Shown here piece by piece: positions 17,228-24,988 of a stretch of 64,000 bases of DNA. The translations under genes were made by a program, and so were the position numbers. Source of the stretch: Elusimicrobia bacterium GWA2_61_42 (GTDB lineage: Bacteria > Elusimicrobiota > Elusimicrobia > Elusimicrobiales > UBA9959); the NCBI GenBank assembly GCA_001799615.1, contig MGTU01000013.1:1-64000 (forward strand), read 5' to 3'. Under the pieces are notes generated by a model. It saw only the letters and a program-made list of their open reading frames with translations. It did not search any database and had not been told where the DNA came from. Each line of letters begins with the position of its first letter. Positions within the stretch are counted from its first letter, which is position 1.

Positions 17228-18442
17228 TCAGTATTCCAGGGCTTCGGTTTCGGTTTGGGCGTCCCTGGCGGCCTGGGTTATTTCTTCGGCGGTGGGGGCG
17301 TAGGCTTTGGAGAAGATGTTCTCGAACTGGGTGACGAAGGGACCGGTGTACTCCGGGGACGCCGTGTAGAACATATTCTCGAAATTGTTGTCCTGGGCGT
17401 TGGCGGACCAGTTGAAGGAGCCGGTCAGCAGGAGTTTCTGGTCCAGCACGGCGAACTTATTGTGCATCACGCCTTTGCCGCCGAAGCCCTGGCTCCAGCG
17501 GAACGGGATGTTATTGTCCAGCAGCAGCTTGCCCACCTCGGACTGGCTGGCTTGCACCCTGTCCACCACCACCCGCACTTTAACGCCGCGTTTATGGGCG
17601 TTGACCACGGCGCCGGCGATATCCAGCGAATAAAAACTGAAGACGGCGATGTCGGCGCTCTCGCGGGCGAAATTAACGGCCCCTACGATATCGGCCTCCG
17701 TGCGGCCGCCCGGGGAGAAAGAATAATGCGGCAGCAGCATGCCGTTGAACATGATGGGCCGCGCGGGGTCCTGCGGCGGCTGGCCGTAGCTTTCCACCGG
17801 GGCCCCCGGCCCGTCGGCCGGCGCCCTTGAGAAGCTCCACATCCAGTTGAAATATTTCAGGTAGCCGGCCGTTATGGCTTCATCACGGCTGAACACGGCG
17901 TTCTCGCTGTTGGCGGTGTTGGCGGTGACGGCCCAGTTGAAGGAGCCGGCCAGCACCAGCTTGCCGTCGAAGATGCCGACCTTGTTGTGCATGATGCCGT
18001 AGCGTCCCACCCCGCGCAGCACGCGCAGGTTCACGCCGCTGTCCATAAGCTGGCGCAGCTGATCGCTGACCCTGGGGGTGAAAACGTGGGATTCGTTGAC
18101 GAGAACGCGCACCGCTACGCCGCGGTCCCTGGCGTCCGCCAGCGCGTCGGCCACGCGGGGCAGGGTAAACCCGTAAACCGCCACCTCCACCGTAGAAGTG
18201 GAGGTCCGCACCGCGCTCTCTATCAGCGCCTCTATGTCCGCCTGCCCCGAAAAAGCGTAAGCCGGGATCTCCACCGGCGTAAAAGAAGAAACCGCGGTGC
18301 CGCTCGACACCGCCGGGGGCGGCACCGCCGGCGCCTCTATCGTCCCGTCGTTATTGAAGATTGGCAGCGTCCACTCGCCCGCCGTCGCGCAAGGCGCGGC
18401 CAGCAGCAGCATAAAGGAAACCCATCTGATGTTTTTAATCAT
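17228..18442 (-). CDS. Secreted phospholipase D-like protein, two HKD motifs
   Basis: 404 aa with signal peptide (VSFMLLLAAPCATAGEW). Two PLD domains carry HxK-x4-D motifs: MHNKVGIFDGKLVLAGSFNW (about 165-185) and MHNKFAVLDQKLLLTGSFNW (about 335-355). The matching spacing and the GSFNWS signature are those of bacterial PLD/cardiolipin-synthase-like hydrolases. Export suggests action on phospholipids or nucleic acids in the periplasm or outside, not on the cell's own cardiolipin synthesis. A second secreted PLD of different architecture lies at 51160-52839. Transcribed alone, ended by the shared terminator. Confidence 0.93.
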   Translation of the reverse strand: MIKNIRWVSFMLLLAAPCATAGEWTLPIFNNDGTIEAPAVPPPAVSSGTAVSSFTPVEIPAYAFSGQADIEALIESAVRTSTSTVEVAVYGFTLPRVADALADARDRGVAVRVLVNESHVFTPRVSDQLRQLMDSGVNLRVLRGVGRYGIMHNKVGIFDGKLVLAGSFNWAVTANTANSENAVFSRDEAITAGYLKYFNWMWSFSRAPADGPGAPVESYGQPPQDPARPIMFNGMLLPHYSFSPGGRTEADIVGAVNFARESADIAVFSFYSLDIAGAVVNAHKRGVKVRVVVDRVQASQSEVGKLLLDNNIPFRWSQGFGGKGVMHNKFAVLDQKLLLTGSFNWSANAQDNNFENMFYTASPEYTGPFVTQFENIFSKAYAPTAEEITQAARDAQTETEALEY

Positions 18443-18565
18443 CTCTATAATTATCGCCTAAAAACCATCCCCCCGCGAGGGCCCTAAGACCCACCCGCCC
18501 CTAGGCCAAAGGCCGGCATAGGAACTTTAGCCCGGGGCCGCGAGAGGCGAAGTCGGGGCCTGCCA

Positions 18566-18676
18566 GGGGGACCGGAACGCAAAACGCGTTCGGCCACACC
18601 GTGGCCTCACTCGGTATTCGCCTGCCGGGCTATGCAACCGGCAGGCTCAACGACGGTTTTGCTAACCCGGTCCCCC
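18566..18676 (+). repeat. Folded dispersed repeat, copy 1
   Basis: 111 bp bounded by GGGGGACCGG and CCGGTCCCCC (10-bp inverted ends), then GCAAAAC near the left end and GTTTTGC near the right. Two internal hairpins: GGCCAC-ACC-GTGGCC and GCCTGCCGG-N9-CCGGCAGGC. The central 99 nt (18572-18670) match copy 2 at 36895-36993 with only four differences. Confidence 0.9.
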
Positions 18677-18773
18677 CGTCAGGCCCCTCCGGTTAGCACA
18701 AGTTGATTATGTTTTTTTGGATTGTAAAACGAAGAAACTGTTTAATCGTTCACTACTACAGAGGGGGTGGACG

Positions 18774-18888
18774 GGGGGACCGGGTTAGCAAAACCCTGCC
18801 GGAGCCCGACGCTTGCGTAAGCGCGGAGGGCGAGGCGGGGAGTGGCGAGCACGGTGTGCGAGACCACGTTTTTGCGTTCCGGTCCCCC
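18774..18888 (-). repeat. Folded dispersed repeat, copy 3 (inverted)
   Basis: 115 bp in opposite orientation to copy 1, with the same outer stem GGGGGACCGG/CCGGTCCCCC, the same CCGGAACGCAAAA start and GGTTTTGCTAACCCGG end, and a conserved CACACCGTG hairpin. The rest of the interior has diverged, with a different inner hairpin (CGCTT-ACGC-AAGCG). Confidence 0.85.
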
Positions 18889-18921
18889 TGGCCGCCCCCG
18901 ACTGGGCACCTCGCGGCCTGC

Positions 18922-20379
18922 TTAGAGCTGCTGGCGCTGGGCGGCGATGCCGAAGAGTTTGAGGTAGGCTTCGGCGGATTTGCCCCAGGAATAGTCGCCG
19001 CGCATGGCGTTCTTTACCATCAGGTTCCAGTTCTCGCGCCAGGCATAAAGCGATACGATGTGGCCCAGCACCGACTTGAGCTGCAGCTCGTCCGCGTTGT
19101 CTATGGCGAAGCCGTTGGAATCCTTGGGCTCGCCGTTGTAGAACACCGTGTCCTTCAGCCCGCCCGTGCGCGTGACCACCGGCAGCGAGCCGTAGCGCAT
19201 GGCTATCATCTGGCTCAGCCCGCAAGGCTCGAAACGCGAAGGCATCACGAAGATATCGGAGCCGCCGTAGATCCGGTGCGCCAGCTCCTCGTCGAAGCCG
19301 GACTTGAAAGCCACCCGTTTGGGGTTGGCCGCCGCCAGCGCCGTAAAAGCGTCCGACAGCCCCGGGTCGCCCGCGCCCAGCACCACGAACTGCATCTTCT
19401 CCAAAAATTCGGGCGCCGTCCGCAGCAGCACGTCCAGGCCCTTCTGCCGGTCCAGGCGGCTCACCACGCCCGCGAGAATAAGGTCCTTGTTCTCTTCCAG
19501 GCCCAGTTCCTTCTGCAGCGCCTTCTTGGCCGCCGCCTTGCCGCGCTGGAAGCTCTTCAGCTCGTAGCCGCGCTCCAGGAAAGTATCCGTCGCCGGATCC
19601 CAGATCTCCTCGTCTATGCCGTTGAGAATGCCGAACAGGTCGGAAGTCCTGTGCTTCAGCACGCCTTCCAGCCCGTGGCCGAACTCCGGGCGGTACTGGA
19701 TCTCGCTGGCGTAGGTGGGGCTCACCGTGGTCACCAGGTCCGCGAACACCAGCGCCGCCTTCATAAAGTTGATGCCGCCGTAGAACTCCAGCCGCTCCGG
19801 CGTGAAGTCCAGCCAGGAGAAACCGGCTTTCAGCAGGGTCTCCTTGGGGAACATCCCCTGGTAGGCGATATTGTGGATGGTGAACACGGACGCCGTCTTG
19901 GCGAAGAAAGAGTCTATGCGGTAAAGCGTGCGCAGGTAGGCGGGCACCAGGCCCGTCTGCCAGTCGTGGCAGTGGATCACGTCGGGCTTGAAGCCGATGA
20001 ACTTGGCCCCTTCCAGCACGGCGCGCGAAAAGAAAGTGAAACGCTCGTCGTTGTCCTCGTAGTCCCCGGAGGACGTGCGGTAGATGCCGGGCCGGTCGAA
20101 GAACTTGGGATTCTCTATGAAATAAACCGCCACCTTGCCCCACTGCACGCGGCTCATCGTAGCGGTCTCCACGCGGTTGCCCACCGGGATCAGGAAACTG
20201 CCGCCGGCGGCCTTGGGGGAGAACGCCCCCCCGCCCACGTTGCGGTAGCGCGGCAGGAACAGCACCACCTCGGTGTCGTCGGCCCGCGAGAACACCTGCG
20301 CCAGGGCGCCGGTGACGTCCGCCAGCCCTCCGGTCTTGCAGAAAGGGAAAGCCTCGCTTGCGGCAATAAGGATCTTCAT
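18922..20379 (-). CDS. glgA: Glycogen synthase GlgA (GT5)
   Basis: 485 aa. It transfers glucose from ADP-glucose (or UDP-glucose) to the non-reducing end of alpha-1,4-glucan. The N-terminal KTGGLADV motif that binds the sugar nucleotide is present (residues 15-22), as are the GT-B hinge and the C-terminal PSRFEPCGLSQMIAMRYGSL motif with the catalytic Glu. Length is normal. It follows galT by 9 nt with a strong AGGAG site and ends before the repeat-rich gap. No other glg gene is in the window. Confidence 0.96.
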   Translation of the reverse strand: MKILIAASEAFPFCKTGGLADVTGALAQVFSRADDTEVVLFLPRYRNVGGGAFSPKAAGGSFLIPVGNRVETATMSRVQWGKVAVYFIENPKFFDRPGIYRTSSGDYEDNDERFTFFSRAVLEGAKFIGFKPDVIHCHDWQTGLVPAYLRTLYRIDSFFAKTASVFTIHNIAYQGMFPKETLLKAGFSWLDFTPERLEFYGGINFMKAALVFADLVTTVSPTYASEIQYRPEFGHGLEGVLKHRTSDLFGILNGIDEEIWDPATDTFLERGYELKSFQRGKAAAKKALQKELGLEENKDLILAGVVSRLDRQKGLDVLLRTAPEFLEKMQFVVLGAGDPGLSDAFTALAAANPKRVAFKSGFDEELAHRIYGGSDIFVMPSRFEPCGLSQMIAMRYGSLPVVTRTGGLKDTVFYNGEPKDSNGFAIDNADELQLKSVLGHIVSLYAWRENWNLMVKNAMRGDYSWGKSAEAYLKLFGIAAQRQQL

Positions 20380-20388
20380 AGTTCTCCT

Positions 20389-21384
20389 CTAGATCTTGTA
20401 TTTCTTCCCGGCGTTCAGCGTCTCGGCCGCTTCTTCCGGGGACACGGTGTTGATGTAGAACCCGGTGCCCCACTCGAACCCCGCCACGTGGCTGAGCTTG
20501 GGCATGATCTCTATGTGCCAGTGGTAATGCTCCGCCGACGGGGACTGCACCGGCATGGTATGCACGATCAAATTGTAGGACAGGTCCGGCAGCGAGGCCG
20601 AAAGCTTGCCCAGCGCCGTCTTCAGCACCGAGGCCAGCGACCCCGCCAGCTCTCCGGGCATGGTCTCGAAATGGCTGGCGTGCTGCTTGGGCAGGATCCA
20701 GGTCTCGAAGGAAAAGCGGCTGGCATAGGGCGTGACGGCCAGGAAATCCGCGTTCTCCGCCACCACGCGCTTCTTGAAGTCGGTTTCCTCTCTCACGATG
20801 TCGCAGAACACGCAGGTGCCGCGCTCGCGGTGATAGTCGGCGGCGCCGTCTATCTCCTGCACCACGCGCAGCGGGGCCATGGGCATGGCTATGATCTGCG
20901 AATGCGGGTGCAGCAGGCTGGCCCCGGCGTTGCGGCCGTGGTTCTTGAAGATCATCACGTATTTTATGCGCGGGTCCTTCTTTATTTCGCTGACGCGCAG
21001 CATGAAGGTGCGGATCACGTCGGCCACCGCTTCCCCGGGCATGGTCTCCAGCAGCTTGCCGTGCTCCGGGGTCTCTATGACCACCTCGTGAAAGCCCATG
21101 CCGTCCATGCGGTCGTAGATGCCCTCGCGGCGGTTGTCGGAGGAACCTTCGGAAGTGAGGGCCGGGTACTTGTTGCGCACCACGCGCAGGCGCCAGCCGC
21201 CCTTTTCCCCAGGCAGGGAATAGATCTCCGGTGGCGTAAGTTTTTCGTTGCCGGCGCAGAAAGGGCAGGTGTAGGCCCCGCCCTCGGGGTTGTCGCCGAG
21301 GCGGAATTCGTTGGGGCGCAGCCCGCGCTCGGAGGCGATTATCACCCAGCGGCCGAAGACGGGATCTTTGCGTATTTCAGGCAT
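20389..21384 (-). CDS. galT: Galactose-1-phosphate uridylyltransferase family (GalT)
   Basis: 331 aa. HIT-superfamily nucleotidyltransferase. The Zn-binding CPFC (residues 40-43) and the active-site HPHSQ (about 180) are visible; YHWHIEIMPK follows near the end. GalT exchanges UDP-glucose and galactose-1-phosphate in the Leloir pathway. No galK or galE is nearby, and the tight coupling to glgA suggests a role in sugar-nucleotide supply for glycogen; related enzymes can also act on ADP-sugars, which sequence alone cannot exclude. Confidence 0.9.
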   Translation of the reverse strand: MPEIRKDPVFGRWVIIASERGLRPNEFRLGDNPEGGAYTCPFCAGNEKLTPPEIYSLPGEKGGWRLRVVRNKYPALTSEGSSDNRREGIYDRMDGMGFHEVVIETPEHGKLLETMPGEAVADVIRTFMLRVSEIKKDPRIKYVMIFKNHGRNAGASLLHPHSQIIAMPMAPLRVVQEIDGAADYHRERGTCVFCDIVREETDFKKRVVAENADFLAVTPYASRFSFETWILPKQHASHFETMPGELAGSLASVLKTALGKLSASLPDLSYNLIVHTMPVQSPSAEHYHWHIEIMPKLSHVAGFEWGTGFYINTVSPEEAAETLNAGKKYKI

Positions 21385-21433
21385 TGTTATCGGGTAACCA
21401 GTAAGCCGTGATCAGTGTTGCGGGGCCCTGACC

Positions 21434-22279
21434 TTACAGCGGTTTTTCTTCGGAGCCGTCAGCGGGCAGCTCGGCGGCTACGGGTTCGGCGGCCGCTTCC
21501 ATTTCGGGCGAAGCTTCAAAAGTCTCAGGGGAGGCCTGTTCTTCGGCGGCGGGCGCGGCGGCCTCTTCGGGCAGCGGCTCCGTCCGGGTTTCCGGCGCGG
21601 CTTCGGCGCTCTCGGGCGCCGCCCAGTTCTCTTCGGCGGAAGCCCCGGACGCGGCCTGCAAGGGGTCGGCGGGCGGCTCGCCTTCGGCCACCGGCTCGGG
21701 GATGGAATCCTGCTCTATAAGTTCTACGGCCGTGGACTGGGCGGCGGCCGCCATGTTCTCTATATTGAAGGTTTCCAGCTTGGGCAGGTCCTCCAGCGAG
21801 TTCAGCCCGAACTGGCGCAGGAATTCGCTGGTGGTGCCGTAAAGGATGGGGCGGCCTATGCTCTCGCGGCGGCCCACCACGGTGATCAGCCTGCGCTGCG
21901 TGAGGGTCTCCAGCGGGCCGATAACTTCCACGCCGCGGATGGCTTCCACTTCGGCGCGGGTCAGCGGCTGCTTGTAGGCGATGATGCACAGCGTCTCCAG
22001 CGCGGCCTGCGTCAGGCGCACGGTCATCTTGTTCTGGTAAAGCTTGCGCACCCACAGGCCGTATTCGGGGCGGGTCGCCAGCTGCCAGCCGCCCGCCACC
22101 TGCATGACCTGCAGGGTGCGGCCTTCGTCGTCGTAATTCTTGCGCAGTTCGGCAAGGACGCCTTCCAGGCGCTCCTTGTTCTTTATTTCGCACAGCTGCC
22201 CGATGCGGCTGACCGGCAGCGGGGCGTCCGTTATAAAGAGCAGCGTTTCTATTACTTTTTTAAGTTCTGCGTCTTCCAT
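21434..22279 (-). CDS. scpB: Segregation and condensation protein B
   Basis: 281 aa. Residues 1-170 are the two winged-helix domains of ScpB (ELKKVIETLLFITDAPLPVS at the start, ALETLCIIAYKQPLTRAEVE in the middle, LYGTTSEFLRQFGLNSLEDL at the end). With ScpA and SMC it forms the condensin that compacts and segregates the chromosome. The last 100 residues are an acidic Ala/Glu/Pro tail absent in typical ScpB. It is 45 nt after scpA in the same operon. No smc in the window. Confidence 0.94.
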   Translation of the reverse strand: MEDAELKKVIETLLFITDAPLPVSRIGQLCEIKNKERLEGVLAELRKNYDDEGRTLQVMQVAGGWQLATRPEYGLWVRKLYQNKMTVRLTQAALETLCIIAYKQPLTRAEVEAIRGVEVIGPLETLTQRRLITVVGRRESIGRPILYGTTSEFLRQFGLNSLEDLPKLETFNIENMAAAAQSTAVELIEQDSIPEPVAEGEPPADPLQAASGASAEENWAAPESAEAAPETRTEPLPEEAAAPAAEEQASPETFEASPEMEAAAEPVAAELPADGSEEKPL

Positions 22280-22324
22280 GTTACCTCGTTAAAGCTAAGG
22301 ATGATAAGATCGTAAAAACCGCGG

Positions 22325-23149
22325 TCAGCTGCCGGGCTCCGGCGCGGCCTCGTCCAACGGGGCCTGAAGTTCAACGGCCGGCGCTGCGGCGGCCGCGGGT
22401 TCCGCCGCCACGGCGGCGGGTTCGACGGCCGCGGCGGCCGGGGCGGGGGCCTGGGCGGGCGCCGGGTAAATGCGCACCTCGCTGTAAGCCTCGTCCTGTG
22501 AGACCACTATCTTGCGCTGCTTGACCAGCTCCAGCAGGGCCATAAAGCAGGTGATCACGCCCAGGCGCTTGGTCTCTGAGGCGAAGATATCGTCGAGCAG
22601 CAGCCACTCGCGCCCTTCCAGCATCTTCTGTATCTTGGCGACGCGCGAATCTATGGGGAACGGGTCCGCGTCCACCCCGTGGCTGGGCTCGGCGCGCTCG
22701 AAAGCGCGCTTCACCGCGTCCATCAGGGCGTGAAAATCCAGGTCCAGGTATTTTTCCTCGCTGGAGAAAACCGGCGAGCCGCGGTAAAAGGCGTCCTTGA
22801 ACCGGGCGAAGCGGGTGTTCATTTCCTTGGAAGCTTCTTTGTAGCGCTGGTATTCCTCCAGCATGGACACCAGGGCGCTGCGCGGGTCCGGCCCGTTCTC
22901 GCCCTCGGCCGGCTCGGGCGCCGGCAGCAGCATCTTGGCCTTCACCTGCATCAGCGTGGCGGCCATCACCAGGAACTCGCCCGCCACTTCCAGGTTCAGG
23001 CTTTTCATCACCTCCAGGTACTGCAGGTACTCGGCGGTGATCTGCGAGATGGGGATGTCGTAAATATCAAGGTTGTTCTTCTTGATAAGGTGCATCAGCA
23101 GGTCGAGGGGCCCCTCGAAATTCTCCAGGTGAATGTCTATTGCGGTCAT
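22325..23149 (-). CDS. scpA: Segregation and condensation protein A
   Basis: 274 aa. The kleisin N-terminus IHLENFEGPLDLLMHLIKKN is typical, and the C-terminal winged helix (GVITCFMALLELVKQRKIVV) that contacts the SMC head follows near 205-225. A disordered Ala/Pro-rich tail of about 45 residues is added, mirroring the tail on ScpB. The start overlaps the trpS stop by 4 nt (ATGA), indicating coupled translation. Confidence 0.95.
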   Translation of the reverse strand: MTAIDIHLENFEGPLDLLMHLIKKNNLDIYDIPISQITAEYLQYLEVMKSLNLEVAGEFLVMAATLMQVKAKMLLPAPEPAEGENGPDPRSALVSMLEEYQRYKEASKEMNTRFARFKDAFYRGSPVFSSEEKYLDLDFHALMDAVKRAFERAEPSHGVDADPFPIDSRVAKIQKMLEGREWLLLDDIFASETKRLGVITCFMALLELVKQRKIVVSQDEAYSEVRIYPAPAQAPAPAAAAVEPAAVAAEPAAAAAPAVELQAPLDEAAPEPGS

Positions 23150-24237
23150 ATAAGTCCGGCCGCCTTGGACGCGGCGGCCATTTTTTTATCGGCGATGGCC
23201 CGGGCCTTTTTTGCGCCTTCGGCCAGCACTTCCTCCACGTTCACGGACGCGGCGAACTCCGCCCGGCGCGCGCGGAAAGCGCCCACCTCTTTCTCCATAA
23301 GGTCTATCAGGAGTTTCTTGCAGGCGCCGCAGCCGGTCCTGCCTTCGCGGCACTCGGTTTCCCGGGTCTGCCAGTCGGGGTTATAAAGTTTATGAAAAGC
23401 GCACACCACGCAGCCCTCGGGGTGGCCTTTGTCGTCCACCTTCACCTTGAGCGGGTCGGTATACATCTTCTTGACCTTGGCTTCCAGGCTTTTGGCGTCC
23501 TCGCCCAGCGTTATGGTGTTGCCGTAGGACTTGGACATCTTGCGGCCGTCGAGGCCGGGCACCACCGGGGAACTGGTGAACAGCGGCTCCGGCTCGCAGA
23601 GCACGGGAGCGCCGAAAACATGGTTGAAGCGCCGGGCGATGTCGCGGGAAAGCTCCAGGTGCGGCAGCTGGTCTTTGCCTATGGGCACGAACTTCGCGTC
23701 GTAAAGCAGGATATCGGCGGCCTGCAGCACCGGGTAGCCCAGGAACCCCAGCGTGGCCATGTCGGAATGCAGCGCCAGCTCGTCGGCGTCGTGGCCGTGG
23801 GCCTCGGCCAGCTGCTTCGTCACGCCTTCGGCCTTCTTCATCTTGTCTTCCTGGCCTTTGTACTTCTGCTTGTAGAGCTCCTGCAGCTGTTCCTTGAAAG
23901 TGGGGTTCCTGAGCAGCCAGCTGATGGGCGTGACCATGCCCAGCAGCGTGAACAGCTCCGCGTGCGCCTTCACGTCGGATTGGCGGAAGAACACGCAGCG
24001 GGCGGGGTCCAGCCCCAGCGCCAGCCAGTCCAGCACCATCTCGCGGGTGTTGGCGGCGATGTTCTCGCTCTTATCCGTCCCGGTCGTAAGGGCGTGCCAG
24101 TCGGCCACAAAAAAATAGCAGGCGTATTTATCCTGGAGCGCCACCCAGTTCCTGAGAGTGCCCCAGTAATTGCCCAGGTGCAGGCGGCCGGTGGGCCGGG
24201 CGCCGGAAACTACCACGGGTTTATCGTTGTTTTCCAT
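23146..24237 (-). CDS. trpS: Tryptophanyl-tRNA synthetase, possible Fe-S type
   Basis: 363 aa class I synthetase. HIGH-like motif GRLHLGN (18-24), signature KMSKS (about 233-237), and the tryptophan/ATP-pocket region SGARPTGRLHLGNYWG. It is longer than the usual 330 residues because of a charged insert at 120-150. Near the C-terminus are C276, C279, C296, C303 and C306; C296-x6-C303-x2-C306 matches the last three ligands of the 4Fe-4S cluster reported in the Thermotoga maritima enzyme, with the first Cys at a slightly different spacing. In operon with the M50 protease upstream and scpA-scpB downstream. Confidence 0.96.
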   Translation of the reverse strand: MENNDKPVVVSGARPTGRLHLGNYWGTLRNWVALQDKYACYFFVADWHALTTGTDKSENIAANTREMVLDWLALGLDPARCVFFRQSDVKAHAELFTLLGMVTPISWLLRNPTFKEQLQELYKQKYKGQEDKMKKAEGVTKQLAEAHGHDADELALHSDMATLGFLGYPVLQAADILLYDAKFVPIGKDQLPHLELSRDIARRFNHVFGAPVLCEPEPLFTSSPVVPGLDGRKMSKSYGNTITLGEDAKSLEAKVKKMYTDPLKVKVDDKGHPEGCVVCAFHKLYNPDWQTRETECREGRTGCGACKKLLIDLMEKEVGAFRARRAEFAASVNVEEVLAEGAKKARAIADKKMAAASKAAGLI

Positions 24238-24252
24238 AAGATCAGCGGGGCG

Positions 24253-24885
24253 CTAGAAGGCCCCGACCAGCAATGAGACTAAAAAAAGCGCCAGGCTCAG
24301 GACCGGCTGCATTATTTTGGACAGCGCCCCGGTAAAGACCAGCCCCATGATGATATACATCCCGTAAGGCAGGTGCTTCTCGTAAATTTCAAGCCAGCGC
24401 CCCTTAAGCACGCCCAGCGCTATCTGGCTGCCGTCCAGCGGGAAGATCGGGATCAAATTAAAAACCGCCAGCAGCAGGTTGATCACCACGGCGAAACCGA
24501 AGGTCTTGTACAGCGTAAGGGCCAGGTCGCCGCTCATAATATCGAGCGTCAGTATTTTACAAACTATAGCGGCGGCTATGGCCAGCAGTATATTGGAGAC
24601 CGGGCCGCTCAGGGCCACTATGGCCATGTCCGCGCGGGGGCGGCGCAGGCGGAAGGGATTTACGGGAACGGGTTTGGCCCAGCCGATGGCGGGAAAGTGC
24701 ATCAGCACGCAGGCGGCGGGGATCAGGATGGTGCCCACCGGGTCTATATGGGGCAGCGGGTTGAAAGAAAGGCGGCCGGAAAGATAAGCGGTATCGTCCC
24801 CGTGCCTGTAGGCCGCGAAGCCGTGGGCGAATTCGTGGAAAATGACCGAAAAAAACAGTACCGGGATCTGTAAAATCCACTCCAT
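24253..24885 (-). CDS. Site-2-type membrane protease (M50 family)
   Basis: 210 aa, about five or six transmembrane helices. The zinc motif HEFAHG (residues 17-22) and the second metal site NLIPIFPLDGSQ (about 155-166) are present, with GPVSNILLA in between. This is the short, PDZ-less rhomboid-like M50 group often found next to trpS and scpA in many bacteria; the substrate is unknown. First gene of the operon, with a TATAAT only 9 nt before the ATG, so transcript is nearly leaderless. Confidence 0.93.
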   Translation of the reverse strand: MEWILQIPVLFFSVIFHEFAHGFAAYRHGDDTAYLSGRLSFNPLPHIDPVGTILIPAACVLMHFPAIGWAKPVPVNPFRLRRPRADMAIVALSGPVSNILLAIAAAIVCKILTLDIMSGDLALTLYKTFGFAVVINLLLAVFNLIPIFPLDGSQIALGVLKGRWLEIYEKHLPYGMYIIMGLVFTGALSKIMQPVLSLALFLVSLLVGAF

Positions 24886-24894
24886 ATATAGATA

Positions 24895-24958
24895 ATTATA
24901 TTAATATATCCACTAGATTGGAAAGCGGGCTTCCAAAAATCAGGTTTTTTAGTATAAT
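24895..24958. promoter_or_regulatory. Divergent promoters around a small palindrome
   Basis: TATAAT on the minus strand (24895-24900) serves the M50 operon and TATAAT on the plus strand (24953-24958) serves the dehydrogenase gene. Between them TTGGAA (24918-24923) and TTCCAA (24931-24936) form an inverted repeat with a 7-bp spacer; each arm sits at about the -35 position of one promoter. A shared regulator is possible. Confidence 0.5.
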
Positions 24959-24988
24959 TTCAGGTGAATTTAGAGGGGAACGATACAA

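Larger units (their letters stand above)
18443..18921. other. 479-bp intergenic region built of an inverted pair of folded repeats
   Basis: No credible gene. It contains repeat copy 1 (18566-18676, plus) and copy 3 (18774-18888, minus), separated by 97 bp that is AT-richer than the surroundings (18677-18773). Flanks (18480-18560 and 18889-18921) are GC-rich without recognised features. Confidence 0.8.

Noticed and set aside
18566-18888. Integron attC sites
   Set aside because: The folded repeats have inverted ends, but their ends do not match the RYYYAAC/GTTRRRY core sites, they face opposite ways, and no cassette or integrase is present.
18703-21411. Open frame of about 900 codons on the plus strand over glgA and galT
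   Set aside because: Antisense shadow in GC-rich DNA; begins in the repeat region and has no recognisable domain, while both minus-strand genes have full motifs.
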